Positions 34,158 to 45,499 of a DNA stretch of 64,000 bases are shown piece by piece. The translations under genes were made by a program, and so were the position numbers. The notes beneath the pieces are model-generated. The model searched no databases. It worked only from the letters and a program-made list of their open reading frames with translations, and had not been told where the DNA came from. Position 1 is the first letter of the stretch. Each line of letters starts with the position of its first letter. Source of the stretch: Micropterix aruncella (lineage: Eukaryota > Arthropoda > Insecta > Lepidoptera > Micropterigidae); NCBI GenBank assembly GCA_944548615.1, contig OX155955.1, positions 6,862,068 to 6,926,067 on the forward strand, written 5' to 3'.

Positions 34158-35280
34158 TTACAGCTGTGTCTCAGGGACTGCATAACCAATTCAGGTTTTG
34201 AATTTAAAAAATTGCAATCTGAACATTGAATAATTCATAATTGCTAAAATGGAGCCAAGGTGTCTTGTAATCCTGAGAATATGTCTTAATTTTTTGTGGT
34301 TTCAATCATGTCATAATATATTTAATGATGTACGAGTTTAATAATGAAATTTTAATAAATCCAGAATGGAAAATAAAAGTGTCTTAGAATCCTGAGAATA
34401 ATGTATCTAACTGTATTGTATGTAAATTCCTACCTAATATCTTTAGTGTTTTACGAGTATGATTATATATTTTTTTAATGATTAGTCGAAAATAAATAAA
34501 TCATAAAACGAACCTTAAAATGGCGATCATTTTAGCCGATAAGAAATAAGTTAAATCGAAGAAAAAAACAAAAGTAAATCGAATGCAAGTAAATTATCGC
34601 GCTTATTATATTGAATAGGTACGTACCTACAACAATCAAGCATTGAATGTCGCTATGTCAAAACGAATTGGGAAAGCATACGATGCGGCGTATCAACCAT
34701 ATTTTTTTTGCATGTGATAGCCTTCGTTTTTATTTTTAATGTAAAATTGCAACTGATGGCTGACAGGTTTATTTTTACTAGAGAAATACAATTGCATGTA
34801 ACGGTGACGGTATGCATTAAAAAGCATACTTTTAATAGTGGTTGTAAAAAAAGACTTTTTCTAAACCACCTACCTCCATCCAGGGCTTTTAAAACTTTAA
34901 TTGACGAGAATTTTCCACTTCCTGCTTCCCGCACCAGTACTATGCAACTTGTCCGTTGAACAAAATTTATAATTGCCCGGGAAACATGTCTCCATTGCTC
35001 TGAGCAAACTATTCTTGTTAGCAAGAGTTAAAGTTTGTATGTGTACTGTACGAGTAATAAATGTATAACTGGATAAAAACAGGAGAATATAAGCCGCGAT
35101 AGTTTTATCGCATTTTAAAAATGAATTTTGTTAAAACTGGTAAAACTGACGATGTAAAAGAAATCTAGTTTATACACGGTATCACAAACCGTCTTAACTC
35201 GTATCGATGAAGCTACTACATACAATGCTTGATTAACACGAAACAAATTAATAGTTTAAAAAAACACTAAAAACACGCTT
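34158..35280. other. Unassigned DNA
   Basis: A 123-codon minus-strand frame (35024-34653) and an 83-codon plus-strand frame (34708-34959) overlap. Neither has a recognisable motif. No repeat family was recognised. Confidence 0.4.
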
Positions 35281-36300
35281 TTGGGCTATGATACGATATT
35301 CATCGATACGATACACACGGTTATGATACGATATTCCATCATGGAATGCCAGTGCCTATCCTTCGGCTTCATTATCAGACCTTGAAACCTAATCGTGGTC
35401 AAAGTTCATTCCAAGACTTTTCTAACAAGTCCAAACACAGCTATGATACGATGTTCCATCATGAAGTTCCAGTTCATATCTTCCGACTCCATCATCAGAT
35501 CAGTTCGACAGTACCATATTATTGTATTGTCATCAGAACTACATACAGCTGCCAATTTTCATGACGCTACGATCCTTGGAATATGGTTAATAATGAGCTG
35601 AAGCAGTTGGTATCGCTCATGTCTCAGCACGTGGCCCAGGTACGCCACTTTCCTTTCCTTGATTATGGGTAAAGTTCGCGATCTCTACCGACAAGTTTGA
35701 GTACTCTAACATTGGAAACTCTCTGGATCCAGCTAATGCGAAGCATTCTACGGTAGCACCACATCTCATATGCTTCGAGACGCTTCTGGGTGTCAGCTTT
35801 CAGGATCCAAGCTTCGCTACCATAAAACACCACAAGCCACACCTAGCAATGGATAATTCGTGATCAGAGCTTTATATTACGTTTCCGGCCTCATATTACC
35901 TTTTCCGTTTTCTTATGCGATGCTCGGGCGATTTCAATCGGGGTACGAATTTCTTGTTCGCAGTCCCATTCTTCGTTTACCCACGCACCGAGGTATTTTT
36001 ATTGCTGGACTCGCTCTACATCTGAACCTGACAGTTTGACTCTGGGGTTTAGGTCTTTAGTCTTTGATACGACAAAAAATGGTTTTCGAGATATTCACGT
36101 TTCACCCTGCATTCTGACTGCATCCATGTAATCAGACTAATATGAGTTGTAAGTCTTGTTCTGTTGAGGCTAGCAGAACGGTGTCGTCTGCGTATCTTAG
36201 GTTGTTAATAGCTTTGCCATTTATCTTGACACCAATCTCCAGGCTTTCTAAACCTTCTGTTATTATGAAGACTAAGATCTACAGAATGCATCGAACACAG
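35281..36300 (-). pseudogene. RTE-like LINE remnant (3' half of RT and 3' end)
   Basis: The minus strand encodes INNLRYADDTVLLAST with the catalytic A-D-D near 36185-36210. Then come a thumb region YLGAWVNEEWDCEQEI (about 35935-35985) and AWILKADTQKRLEAYEMW with CYRRMLRISWIQRVSNV (about 35720-35830). These motifs are typical of RTE/BovB-type elements. Several stops are present. The 3' end near 35281-35520 repeats a segment with GCTATGATACGAT and TCCATCAT twice. Confidence 0.8.
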
Positions 36301-36309
36301 CGGCAAATA

Positions 36310-36467
36310 AATAGGATATAAACGAATTTACCGCGTGAAATTTGTAGCACCCGACGTTTCGGTGACGTTGAAGCCGCCGTCAGTCTGCCCTAGACAACGG
36401 CGGCTGCAACGTCACCGAAACGTCGGGTGCTACAAATTTCACGCGGTAAATTCGTTTACATCCTATT
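36310..36467. mobile_element. Palindromic Penelope-like fragment, 71-bp arms
   Basis: Arms 36310-36380 and 36397-36467 match at 69 of 71 positions around a 16-bp loop. The arm contains CACCGAAACGTCGGGTGC and ends in TACATCCTATT. CGAAAC followed by GTC, with CTGACGG a short way upstream on the minus strand, recalls a worn hammerhead ribozyme core, which Penelope-like elements often carry. The same arm sequence brackets the element at 37257-37864. Confidence 0.7.
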
Positions 36468-36470
36468 TTT

Positions 36471-37256
36471 AATGTCAAACAACTGCGGTAGTTTTCGATT
36501 TTATACAGCTGCAAATGTCAAATTGTTCGGTTTCTGAATTGTGTACTCTTATAGTGGCCTTTTGGTTCCAGTACAATTTTCTGATGATTCGGAGGTCATT
36601 GTCCTTAACGCTCGTACCTACTCAGTACCTTTAATAAACACAATAAAAAGTCATTGTCAGAAATGTTGGGGTCACATCAATTCCCCTCTAAGTCATTGTG
36701 ACAAAGTCCACATCAAATTGCGATATTCGATACTATTGTGTACTTATGAAGCTCATTGGAAGTCACTAAACTGCAAACATTCATGGCAGACAAACGCTAT
36801 TGCTACTGACATATGCAGTGGCATGAAATTAATTTAATTAGCATCAACATGGAATGTTTACACTTCAGCGTTTCCATTAGGGCCAATTAATTGTGAGGCC
36901 TGTCATCGCGAGGGCTCGTAATTCTCGGTAAGCTCGCGGCAACTAATGGCGACGCCGCGCCCCACGCTAATGAAACGCCAGCATCCCCTTCAGGCGCGAC
37001 ATGTCCACAACTGAATTACAGTTTATTCACTAACGAAGGTATGCCGCTATTAGCCCGCAACTTGCAGACGGGATACTTATCATTAATAACGGACGGCTGA
37101 CCGCCGAAGAATGAACCCTAAATGACGATGATGATGAAAGGTAAGCCCGACCTCCCTCAGTTGTCCTTTTTTAAATTTTATTTTTTCCGCATATACAGCT
37201 TTTGACTGCTTAGTATAATATAAAATCGAAGACTATCGCGGTTGTTTGATATTATA
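36471..37256. other. Spacer between two palindromic elements
   Basis: 36471-36520 (TGTCAAACAACTGCGGTAGT) and 37205-37255 are inverted copies of one another, so the shared element sequence extends past the arms. A 98-codon plus-strand frame at 36541-36837 has no recognisable motif. 36880-37000 is locally GC-rich. Confidence 0.45.
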
Positions 37257-37864
37257 AATAGGATATAAAACGAATTTACCGCGTGAAATTTGTAGCACCC
37301 GACGTTTCGGTGACGTTGCAGCCGCCGTTGTCCAGGGTAGACTGAATAGCTGTCTACCCTGGACAGCTCTTCAGTCTACCCTGGACAGTCTACCCGTCCG
37401 CCAAAATAGGCGATCTGCGAACATATATTGGATAGCGGAAGTAACCACTGGATGCAGTTTCAAAATCCCATTGTGCTATCCAAAGAACAATTCTACTTTC
37501 CTCGCATGATCCGGGAAGCCATTGAAATAAGAAGAACCCCGAACTTCAATAGAGACGACGGTTACAACTCTCTTCTACGTGGAACCATCTTCTTAAAATG
37601 TTCCCGCCGCCGAACGCCGAACGCAAAGACGTAAAACAGGATACAGTGAGTGTTGTGTGCAAGACGGATTTTCAAAATTCCCGCGCTCCGAGCCCGGCCC
37701 ACACCACCGTTATAACCTACGCAGTGGTGAAAGCGGTATGCGGCCTACCCGCAAAACAACGGATTGACAGCTCTCCAGTCTACCCTGGACAACGGCGGCT
37801 GCAACGTCACCGAAACGTCGGGTGCTACACATTTCACGCGCTAAATTAGTTTTCTATCCTATTT
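37257..37864 (+). mobile_element. Penelope-like element remnant with ~87-bp inverted ends
   Basis: The ends 37257-37343 and 37777-37864 are inverted copies of the arm seen at 36310-36467, extended by GTCTACCCTGGACA, which also recurs inside. The interior encodes on the plus strand a worn frame (37428-37634) with MIREAIEIRRTPNFNRDDGY. That resembles the C-terminal part of GIY-YIG-containing Penelope-like proteins, recognised from memory of the motif. The reverse transcriptase itself is missing. Confidence 0.55.
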
Positions 37865-38459
37865 ATAATGCTTAGTATACCTTTCACTATTACTATGACT
37901 ATAACTTTTACTATGGCTACACATTTGAATACAAAATATAGAGATACGAGGATATGGATGCGAGGCCTAGACCATTAACCGGTCGAAAGCCAGCCTTCGA
38001 GCGCAAAAAACTGCGCTGCAACTTTTTGGTCGATGTTATTAAAAATATTAATATTTATATAAAAATATTAAAGTTTCATGAATTGGGGATTTTTTTTCTC
38101 CTTTGTAAATTACGAGTTAAATATTTTATAATACTCCGTTAGTCCTTTGTATAACTCTTATCGGGCCGTAGCGTTAGTTGTAATTTTCGTATATCGACAT
38201 ATAATATACAATATCCATTAAACCCAATAAAGTTTCAATATAAAATCGTATCAGCTACAAGTTTCTTGCAATTGCCATTAAAAAGTCTATTAAAATCGTA
38301 ATTAAATTAGGTATTGAGATAGGGTGACAAGGAAATAAACATTTAAAATGCCGTCGATGGATATTTTATCAACGATCGATGTATTTGAAATTGCTAATAT
38401 CTCCGAGAGCGATTTGAATACATGGATACTTCCTGATCTAGATATCAAAATCAAAAAAG
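37865..38459. other. Unassigned DNA
   Basis: No recognised family. A plus-strand frame starting at 38348 (MPSMDILSTIDVFEIANIS) runs into the next GC-rich repeat. Its first 50 codons match nothing I know. Confidence 0.35.
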
Positions 38460-38640
38460 GGACAATAAAAACCCTAATATTGCATTTAATCTACCCCCGC
38501 TGCTTAGGAAACGTTCGTTTCAAGACTCCCCCAGCTGTTCGCCGGAGTGCACAGTCGATTGACTAATGCCGCACGGTGAGAAAACCGCCCAGTTCCGCCC
38601 GAGGTTTTCTCTCGAATTGAAACCTTCGATCCTATCTGTC
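38460..38640 (-). repeat. GC-rich unclassified repeat family, partial copy 2
   Basis: It is in the same orientation as the 12-kb copy. It shares TTTCAAGACTCCCCC, AGTGCACAGTCGATTG and GCCGCACGGTG. It forms an inverted pair with the copy at 39150. Confidence 0.65.
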
Positions 38641-39149
38641 CATGACTGTAGTTTACAGCCGAAGGCAGAGTTCACGGTGGCCTTTTTCAGGTTAGTCTCT
38701 CTTCTACTGCCGGATGTACGCCTACCTTAAAAACACAGGTAGGCCATCAGGACTAAGCTGCACGATCCTGTCAGGTGCTAATTGAATGATATATGACATA
38801 CAATTAACATTGTAGAACCATAGTGATGTGGGGATTATCGAAGTAAGAATGGCGTCCTGCCATTTTAGTAATATTTGCAACGTTCTGCAACAAATTCAGT
38901 TTATAATCAGATAAAAACGCAATACAATGTTAATGAAACACTATTGGCAGTGTTACGACGTGACCAACCCACAACCAATGAGATGATGTCCCGCCGCTTT
39001 CCAAAAATCTTCGCACTCGAATTTGCAGATCGCCGACGGTATCTAAATCTACCGACGATCCGCCGCTTTCTATTTAAAGTAGTAAAATTAACATAAGGCG
39101 AATCCTAAATGTATACATTGTTGATTGAGCTTTATTAATGGGTCCTGTT

Positions 39150-39880
39150 GCAGTTTGGCCACTAAGACCCAGTTCTATAGGGTCGGTCAAACGCACAGTT
39201 CAACACCCATCCGGCGGCCCCCACGCATAAGTGCGAGCCAGGGTAAGACGCTGGCCTCCGGGCCACTTTCCCCTAGGAGTCAACCTATGGGCACTCCTGG
39301 GCGGTTTGCGCACCGTGCGGCGTCAGCCAATCGATTGTGCATTCCGACTAACCGCGGGGAATTTGGAAACAGTAATATTTCCTATAGAGCGGGGGTAGTT
39401 ATTAACCTTACGGCAACTGCTCTTGAAACGACCATTCGGCCACCCGATCCCGGATGAAGAGCCGGGAAAAGGATGCCGTGGTCCGCGATAGATTCGATAG
39501 ACACCATATCACCGCTACATAAGGGAGAGGACCACGCAAGCGACCTCGATCCTGTAACTAGTCGGGGGGGGGGGCAGAAATCATCCTGAAGGTTAATTCC
39601 AGACGGAGATATCCTTCCAAACTGGTACTCAGGGGGCGAGGCTGCCCGCTGGTTTCCTTTCGCTCTGTCTCGCCGTAAGGCGTTGGCCCCTGAAGGGCGA
39701 GTGGCGTAACTAGACAGTGGATTGTTTTTCTGTAAGTCTATTGCGCTCACCTCAAGGGAGACTGATCGATCCAATATCGTTAAAACTTCCTGAGGTGTCG
39801 GGTTCGCCCGTTATAGTTGACAGCTCTAGTTGTTGGTTTAGCGGCAACGTTGCAAATTATGTAAGAACCTCTTTCTCACA
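39150..39880 (+). repeat. GC-rich unclassified repeat family, copy 3 (longest)
   Basis: About 730 bp, strongly GC-rich in A+T-rich surroundings. The conserved core GCGCACCGTGCGGCGTCAGC is near 39307. Read on the minus strand, a 130-codon frame (39774-39382) contains SIADHGILF and SRSLAWSSPLCSGDMVS, matching the plus-strand frame of the inverted 12-kb copy. Read on the plus strand, GKTLAS and GRFAHR recur in the 60-kb copy. An 11-G run lies at 39564-39574. It has no recognised domain. Confidence 0.7.
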
Positions 39881-39899
39881 CAATCGCTTTAACGATAAC

Positions 39900-39920
39900 T
39901 TAGTGAATATTTGTATATAT

Positions 39921-39955
<35 letters not shown>

Positions 39956-40330
39956 TCCCTAGTATTACATGATTAAATTTCCTATAGTATATTTTACATC
40001 ATTTAGTCGTACATACAAAATGTGAACCCTGGAAATTTACTAAAGGTGCGGCTTCGGCGGGATTTTATCACCTCACTAGGCAGAGCCTGTATTGAGGTGA
40101 TATTTAGTACTGCGTTCATCTGCCGGGTGTATAGGTAATTTATTTAATCTTGGGAAATCCTACAAGTGTATATTGTATAACTATTATAGTATATAGGTAT
40201 ATATATTAAACAAAAATATTTATTAAATTAAATGAGATATAATATATATGGGAGATATATGAATACAGTTATGAGGCTAATGAGATAATAATAACAATAA
40301 CAAGTAATATAAGTCATCTGTGCACCTATT
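39900..40330 (+). mobile_element. Probable LINE tail starting in a (TTTA)n run
   Basis: The run (TTTA)n at 39918-39956 is followed by an A+T-rich segment with TCACCTCACTAGGCAGAGCC. The layout is like the LINE 3' UTRs at 9345 and 60840. The coding part is absent. Confidence 0.4.
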
Positions 40331-40539
40331 TAATAACGTTAGTTACTAGCGACTCACAGTGCTCCCTCGTCGAGTGTAACAACCATAATGTTACCAGTCT
40401 TTTGTAGTCAGCGTCATTTTGAATGATTGTAGCTTGGCCTAATTGCGTGGTAAATATGTTAAGGAGTTTTTTCGCTAGGTAAATATAGTGTCTTTATCCA
40501 AAGGTCGTTCTCATTTCGACAATGAAGTATACTTTTTAG

Positions 40540-40942
40540 ACTAGGTAATTTTATATTAATAAATATTAATGACCGTTTCTTCCTTTTCTCACATATAACT
40601 TTATTTATTTTATTTAATCGAATTTTATATGATATTTATTGCAGATTAAATAATGGAATTGCATTTTATTTATTATATTATCTTTTAATATTTTTTTATT
40701 ATTATTATTTTTTTATTTTATTCTGAAGACCACATTTTAGGGCAATTTAGTGTCATTAGCTTTTTACTAAAACTTATATATTTGTAAGCAACCAAGCAAT
40801 CAAGCAATCTTGATTGTAATATTGGAGTCCTGTCCACCCTAGAACGGGCTAGTCCCAGTTGGGTGACAGAAACAAATAAGCAAAAGGTTAAGGGTTTGCC
40901 ATTCGGTTCCTGTTATTTTTATAAGCTAATCAATGTTTCATA
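40540..40942 (-). mobile_element. 3' UTR of the LINE at 40943-42091
   Basis: It directly follows the LINE stop codon on the minus strand. It matches 9345-9780 in the opposite orientation. It contains the hairpin block CCCTAGAACGGGCTAGTCCC (plus strand), a candidate recognition structure for the LINE's own reverse transcriptase. Confidence 0.75.
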
Positions 40943-42091
40943 CTAATTAATTCTTAAATAAATAAATAAATAATAAATTTTTGGTTGTACATGTCTGTCT
41001 TTATGTCTTGTATCGTGTCTATGGGCGTTACTGGTCGGCTTGCTGTTGTCCCGTTGGAGTTCTTTCCTGTAGCATATCAAGACCTGCCGTACGTATAGCT
41101 GTCTTGCATCCAACACCATAAAATCCCTGTAGAGCTGGTCACTGGAGTAGCGGTATGGCTTCCTGGCTATAACCCTAATCAAGGCCTTTTGGGCCTTTAT
41201 CAGAGGATCCAGATTTGTTTTGGCCATACCACCCCAGCCTAGTTGTCCGTATATTAGCAGAGATTGAGCTAACGCGTAATATATCGTCCTCAAGACATTG
41301 ATTTCAAAGACGTTTCGAATATTTTTAAATACATACATTAGTTTTCTCATTCTTGACGCTGTGATGTCAACATGGACATACCATTTTAGGTTATTGTCAA
41401 TAGTGATTCCTAGGTATTTTATTTGACATGCTTTTTCCAATGGGTGGCAGTTGCAGTAGTTATCATAATTGCATTCGTGCAGTTTAAGTTGCAATTCAGG
41501 TGATGGCTGCTGCCTCCTGTCGATACTAAAGGTCAAATACTTCGTCTTTTCCCTATTGAGTGTTAGCAAGTTTTTGTCTAGCCATTGATGGGCTGCTTTT
41601 AATCCAGTCTCTGCCTGGCCGTGTCTGCTTGTGTCTGCTTGGAAAAGTAACACCGTATCATCAGCAAATAACAGAACAGAGCCAGTTATTTCCAGTTGAC
41701 AAAAGTTGTTGATGTACACGAGAAAAAGTAAAGGCCCCAACGTACTTCCCTGGGGAACACCGTAGTTGCATGGCAAGCCATCACTTAGAACATCGTCAAT
41801 TTTCACTCTTTGTGATCTTCCCGTAATGTAGCTAGTAAACCAACTTATCTCGATGTCACCAAAACCAAGTTGTGTTAACTTTTCTAATAGTTTGTCATGT
41901 GGAACTGTATCGAATGCTTTAGCCAGGTCAAGAAAAATTCCTAGACATCGCTTATTTGCATCAATATTTTCTGTCACATACTTTGTGATAGCCAAGATTG
42001 CTTCAGACGTTCCTCGACCTGGTCTAAAGCCGTACTGACCGTCTGATATGTAGTTATAATTATAATTTAAGCATGGGAACTCATAAGACAT
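40943..42091 (-). CDS. LINE reverse transcriptase, C-terminal 382 codons, 5'-truncated but uninterrupted
   Basis: This is the best-preserved LINE in the window. On the minus strand it shows QYGFRPGRGTSEAIL (residues 19-33), the motif A Asp in FLDLAKAFDTV (53-63), motif B YGVPQGSTLGPLLF (110-123) and motif C LLFADDTVLLF (140-150) with both catalytic Asp present. The thumb motif KYLGITIDNNLKW follows, then a C-terminal region YGQLGWGGMAK. The endonuclease and the first part of RT are missing, so it is dead on arrival, as usual after incomplete reverse transcription. The last codons (YYLFIYLRIN) are encoded by a (TTTA)n repeat. It looks Jockey/CR1-like; I cannot fix the clade. Confidence 0.92.
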   Translation of the reverse strand: MSYEFPCLNYNYNYISDGQYGFRPGRGTSEAILAITKYVTENIDANKRCLGIFLDLAKAFDTVPHDKLLEKLTQLGFGDIEISWFTSYITGRSQRVKIDDVLSDGLPCNYGVPQGSTLGPLLFLVYINNFCQLEITGSVLLFADDTVLLFQADTSRHGQAETGLKAAHQWLDKNLLTLNREKTKYLTFSIDRRQQPSPELQLKLHECNYDNYCNCHPLEKACQIKYLGITIDNNLKWYVHVDITASRMRKLMYVFKNIRNVFEINVLRTIYYALAQSLLIYGQLGWGGMAKTNLDPLIKAQKALIRVIARKPYRYSSDQLYRDFMVLDARQLYVRQVLICYRKELQRDNSKPTSNAHRHDTRHKDRHVQPKIYYLFIYLRIN

Positions 42092-42109
42092 CAGAATTCA
42101 ATCTAACGA

Positions 42110-42889
42110 TTTCTCCTTACGACCCATAAATTCGTCCTATATAGGACTTCATATCCCAACAGACACTTGTGCTCACATTTAGTCTTTCGTCCACATCAAG
42201 TCCTAACAGACTTTTTACTCTGGCTACCGCACTCTATTTACTCTAGCTACAGCCCAAAGGCGCGTACCTTGTATTCTTTCGCAATACTACATAACTAGAA
42301 ACGAAGACTAGTGACTTAGAAATGCAAAGCGGACATACCATCTCCTCAATAAAACATCTGAACTATACCTCTCCCGGATGCCTGAAGCGACTGCCAACGA
42401 AAACGTAACAATGTAAACCCGAAGTAGAACAATGATGATCGTCCTTATAAAAACCGATCATTACCTACCTACATAGGCAGACCCCATTCATAATCCTCAA
42501 ACCATCGAGTCGTCTCTATGGTATAGTGTTTAGTAGCACTTACTGTAATGTTATCATTGATTTAAATACATTTAAAAATGTATTTTTTAATAAATATTTG
42601 TGGTGAAACGTTATAGTCCAAAGATTTTGGCGACAAAAACAGCCTCGCTCGAAAATCTTTCTTATGTTTGTACAATAACGTAATTAAACCCCCTCATGCG
42701 TGTATATAAATTAAATTAAAATTGCGTCACCGGACCTCAAATTACCTAGCGTATGGTTAACCTAGTATAAAGAGTGTTTTCGAACCCAAAATTAATTTCC
42801 GCCTAGGCACGAGAAGGTTAAATTGTATCAACAACCCGGTGTTTCATACATTCGTGGGTCGGACGGACGTCGACGGCTGCGACACGACG
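42110..42889. other. Unassigned DNA
   Basis: No frame or family recognised. Confidence 0.45.
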
Positions 42890-43215
42890 TATAGTCGGAG
42901 AACCCACTGCCTTTAATCGTTTTTACAAAGTCCTATCAGATTAATACAGTCTTCTGTCTATACCACTCGCTCTGGCAATTAGGGAGTTTCCTCTGCCCCT
43001 TGACAGAACCTGTACATTTTTGTGTCTCGGAGCTTGAGGTTGAACATGTGTTTGTTCAGGCCACAATGCCCCGTGAGCGCCCTCACCAGTATGCGTAGAT
43101 GTCCCTACGGCCGTCTTACGGTCGTACGCCTTAATTAGCGCTTTGGAATGATTCAACCCTGGCCTGTTGTTCCAGTGGTTGACGGATTGTTCTAAACATA
43201 TTTGTTTGAGCATTA
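42890..43215 (-). pseudogene. LINE C-terminal fragment with a Cys/His motif after an RNase H-like region
   Basis: On the minus strand one frame reads HWNNRPGLNHSKALIKAY, and another gives LTGHCGLNKHMFNLKL then RFCQGAEETP. Together they are the usual end of R1/Jockey-like LINEs that carry an RNase H and a C-terminal zinc motif. A frame change lies between them, near 43130. Confidence 0.7.
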
Positions 43216-43241
43216 GGTTTGCACGGCTTTTTGGTACGCCA

Positions 43242-43385
43242 CAGCAATGTTCAGGGCCGTATAACGTCCCCTTTGCTCCCTATAATGTAACGTTATAGAT
43301 TCGAGCATTGCATCAGCAATGTTCAGGGCCGTATAACGTCCCCTTTGCTCCCTATAATGTAACGTTATAGATTCGAGCATTGCAT
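43242..43385. repeat. 72-bp exact tandem duplication
   Basis: 43242-43313 and 43314-43385 are identical. The unit starts CAGCAATGTTCAGGGCCG. Its GCTCCCTATAATGTAACG part also recurs inverted, with changes, near 43520-43560. The duplication may therefore be part of a small inverted-repeat element spanning about 43275-43560. Confidence 0.92.
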
Positions 43386-43744
43386 CAGTGAGGGAGGAGA
43401 TACGAGTATTAGAGTGCGCAACCTGTCATGATACAATCTGTCTACAGGCGAATCTCTGTTACATTACAAGGGAATGGTCGTCAGTCAGGTAGGCAGTATT
43501 GTAATGTAATACTCAAACTCGAATCTAAAATGTTACATTACAGTGGAATGCTCCCAGTGAGGGAGCACCTTTAATCAAATGTAAATTATGCTTACCTCAC
43601 CTTATATATTTTTCCTTTGTTCCTTAGATAAATTGCTTCATTATAAAAAAATATATATTTTTGTAAATGCAAATAGCATTTAAAAATATATCTATAATAA
43701 TATTTAATATATACTATCTTGCCAGCACATTTCTTTATTTGGAT

Positions 43745-43825
43745 TTTCTTATGGTTGGTTGTGAGATATTGTGATTAGACAATAAGTCCGCATGAACTTT
43801 TTGTGCAATAAAACGTACAAACAAA
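43745..43825 (+). mobile_element. LINE 3' tail
   Basis: TTATGGTTGGTTGTGAGATATTG, GACAATAAGTCCGC and TTGTGCAATAAAACG parallel the LINE end at 11105-11190. No coding part is attached. Confidence 0.55.
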
Positions 43826-44439
43826 CATGCTATATGCTAGCATTAAGCTTTGAAAAATATTCCGTAGTTTTGGGTCTAAAAAGGACTTACTAAGGTAGGT
43901 ACTATAAAGTAGACAACTGGTTTAGTGGTCAGTTCAGTGTATATAAGCCAAACATATTCCTAATTTATTTTATTTTTATTTTATTTTATTCGGGAAACAG
44001 ATAGTACAAAAACATGTTCACTAAATCAAAAATATACCAAACTTAAACCATTTATATGTTTCCACCTATTAAACGGTCATATAGTACGTTATTCTATGTA
44101 AAAGAATAAATTAAAATAAACAAGCAATTCTTAATATTAGGGAAATTATTAGGGTTTTTTAAATAAACAGACAAAATCCTGAAAATTAACTAAATTACTA
44201 AACAATCCAAAGTATTAAAAGAGTAAATATAAAGTAAATAGAGTAGAAAAAACAGTAAATAGATTCATAAACGTATATATTAATATGGTAATAAATAAAT
44301 TCATTATTAAATAGATAGTAATAAGAAAACAACATATATAATTATGTAATGAAACACATTATGAGAACGAAAAATAGAAAAAAGGAATAAGTCATGTAAA
44401 TACAAAGATAAGAGGAGAATAACTATTTTCATAATAAAC
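43826..44439. other. A+T-rich DNA, nothing recognised
   Basis: Probably the 3' UTR of the minus-strand LINE fragment that follows. No frame. Confidence 0.4.
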
Positions 44440-44890
44440 AGATTACTTAATTAAAATGTAATATATTCCTAATTAGACTTTTAAATGTGTCAAATATCAA
44501 CATCCATAAACACCGAGTTGTAATGATGGCAAGCTCTAAAAAGAAAAGCATTTTGTGCATAGTTAGAATTGACAATTGGCAGTTGAAAGGAACATTGACA
44601 GCGAGCTGGTGGAGGGGGCACGAAAAAAATATCTGCTCCAAGATATGACTAGGATCAACACCATTGTTAATTAACTTATGCAGATATACTGCGTCGATCA
44701 TGCTTTGGTGCTTTTCTAACGACATCATCTTATAAAGCCGAAGCGACTCTGTGTACGAAGATGGTTTTACAAAATATAACAAATTTAAATGCTTCGTCAT
44801 CCGTTTTTAAATTGCCTCAATTCGGGAACTGTATGTTTTGTATTGCGGATTCCAGATGACTGACGCGAAAATCTAAAAAATGACAAGGCT
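44440..44890 (-). pseudogene. LINE C-terminal fragment
   Basis: On the minus strand ASVIWNPQYKTYSSRIEAI, a stop, then KRMTKHLNLLYF lead into a 117-codon frame (44800-44447) with MMSLEKHQSMIDAVYLHKLINNGVDP in pieces. This is the typical post-RT region of Jockey/CR1/R1-like LINEs. The RT core is missing. Confidence 0.75.
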
Positions 44891-45150
44891 GCAATGTGAA
44901 GTAAGCAACTGTAATCAAAGCAAGGGATACATTCGCAGAGTTTCTGTAAACACAGTTTTTTACAGATATTTCGAAAACATATAACTCAACATTAAAAACC
45001 ATATTTAGTACGTATGTTTTCACTTGATAATACTACCACTATCGGCAGCGACCTTTTGGACTAGTATAATTAATATAAACGCTGCGACCCTATGAAAAGC
45101 GTTCGCAGGCCAATATGCAAATGGGAGCTTTGCCATAGCGGCAATATTTA

Positions 45151-45222
45151 CCTATGCGGACTTATACCTACACGGACTTATACCTACATGGACTCATTCC
45201 TACACGGACGTATACCTACATG
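45151..45222 (+). repeat. 16-bp tandem repeat, about 4.5 copies
   Basis: The unit CCTACACGGACTTATA occurs four times with one to four changes, plus a half unit. Confidence 0.88.
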
Positions 45223-45499
45223 TCAAGCAGCCACTATATTATTATAGACGCCTTCCATTACACGGGTTCTCATGACTAAAATTTGTATTAGAGAGAAAGT
45301 CTTTCAATTACACGTGAAATGTGTTCTAAATATTATTACTACAAAGTTCAGTAGAAAGTGATAATGGGTATGACGAGTCGACTATTATTGAAAGTTCTTT
45401 TAATTTTTGGTAAAGTCACCTTTACAGTTTATAAACTTGATATATCTTTTTTCTAACCATAAAATACCCTTCTTTTTTAGGAAGGGTACTTTTAATCAA

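Noticed and set aside
34653..35024. 123-codon minus-strand frame
   Set aside because: No motif; it overlaps an opposite-strand frame of similar quality.
36311..36467. Palindrome as a rho-independent-type terminator or a tRNA
   Set aside because: It is far too long, lacks a cloverleaf, and its arms recur at the ends of a larger element.
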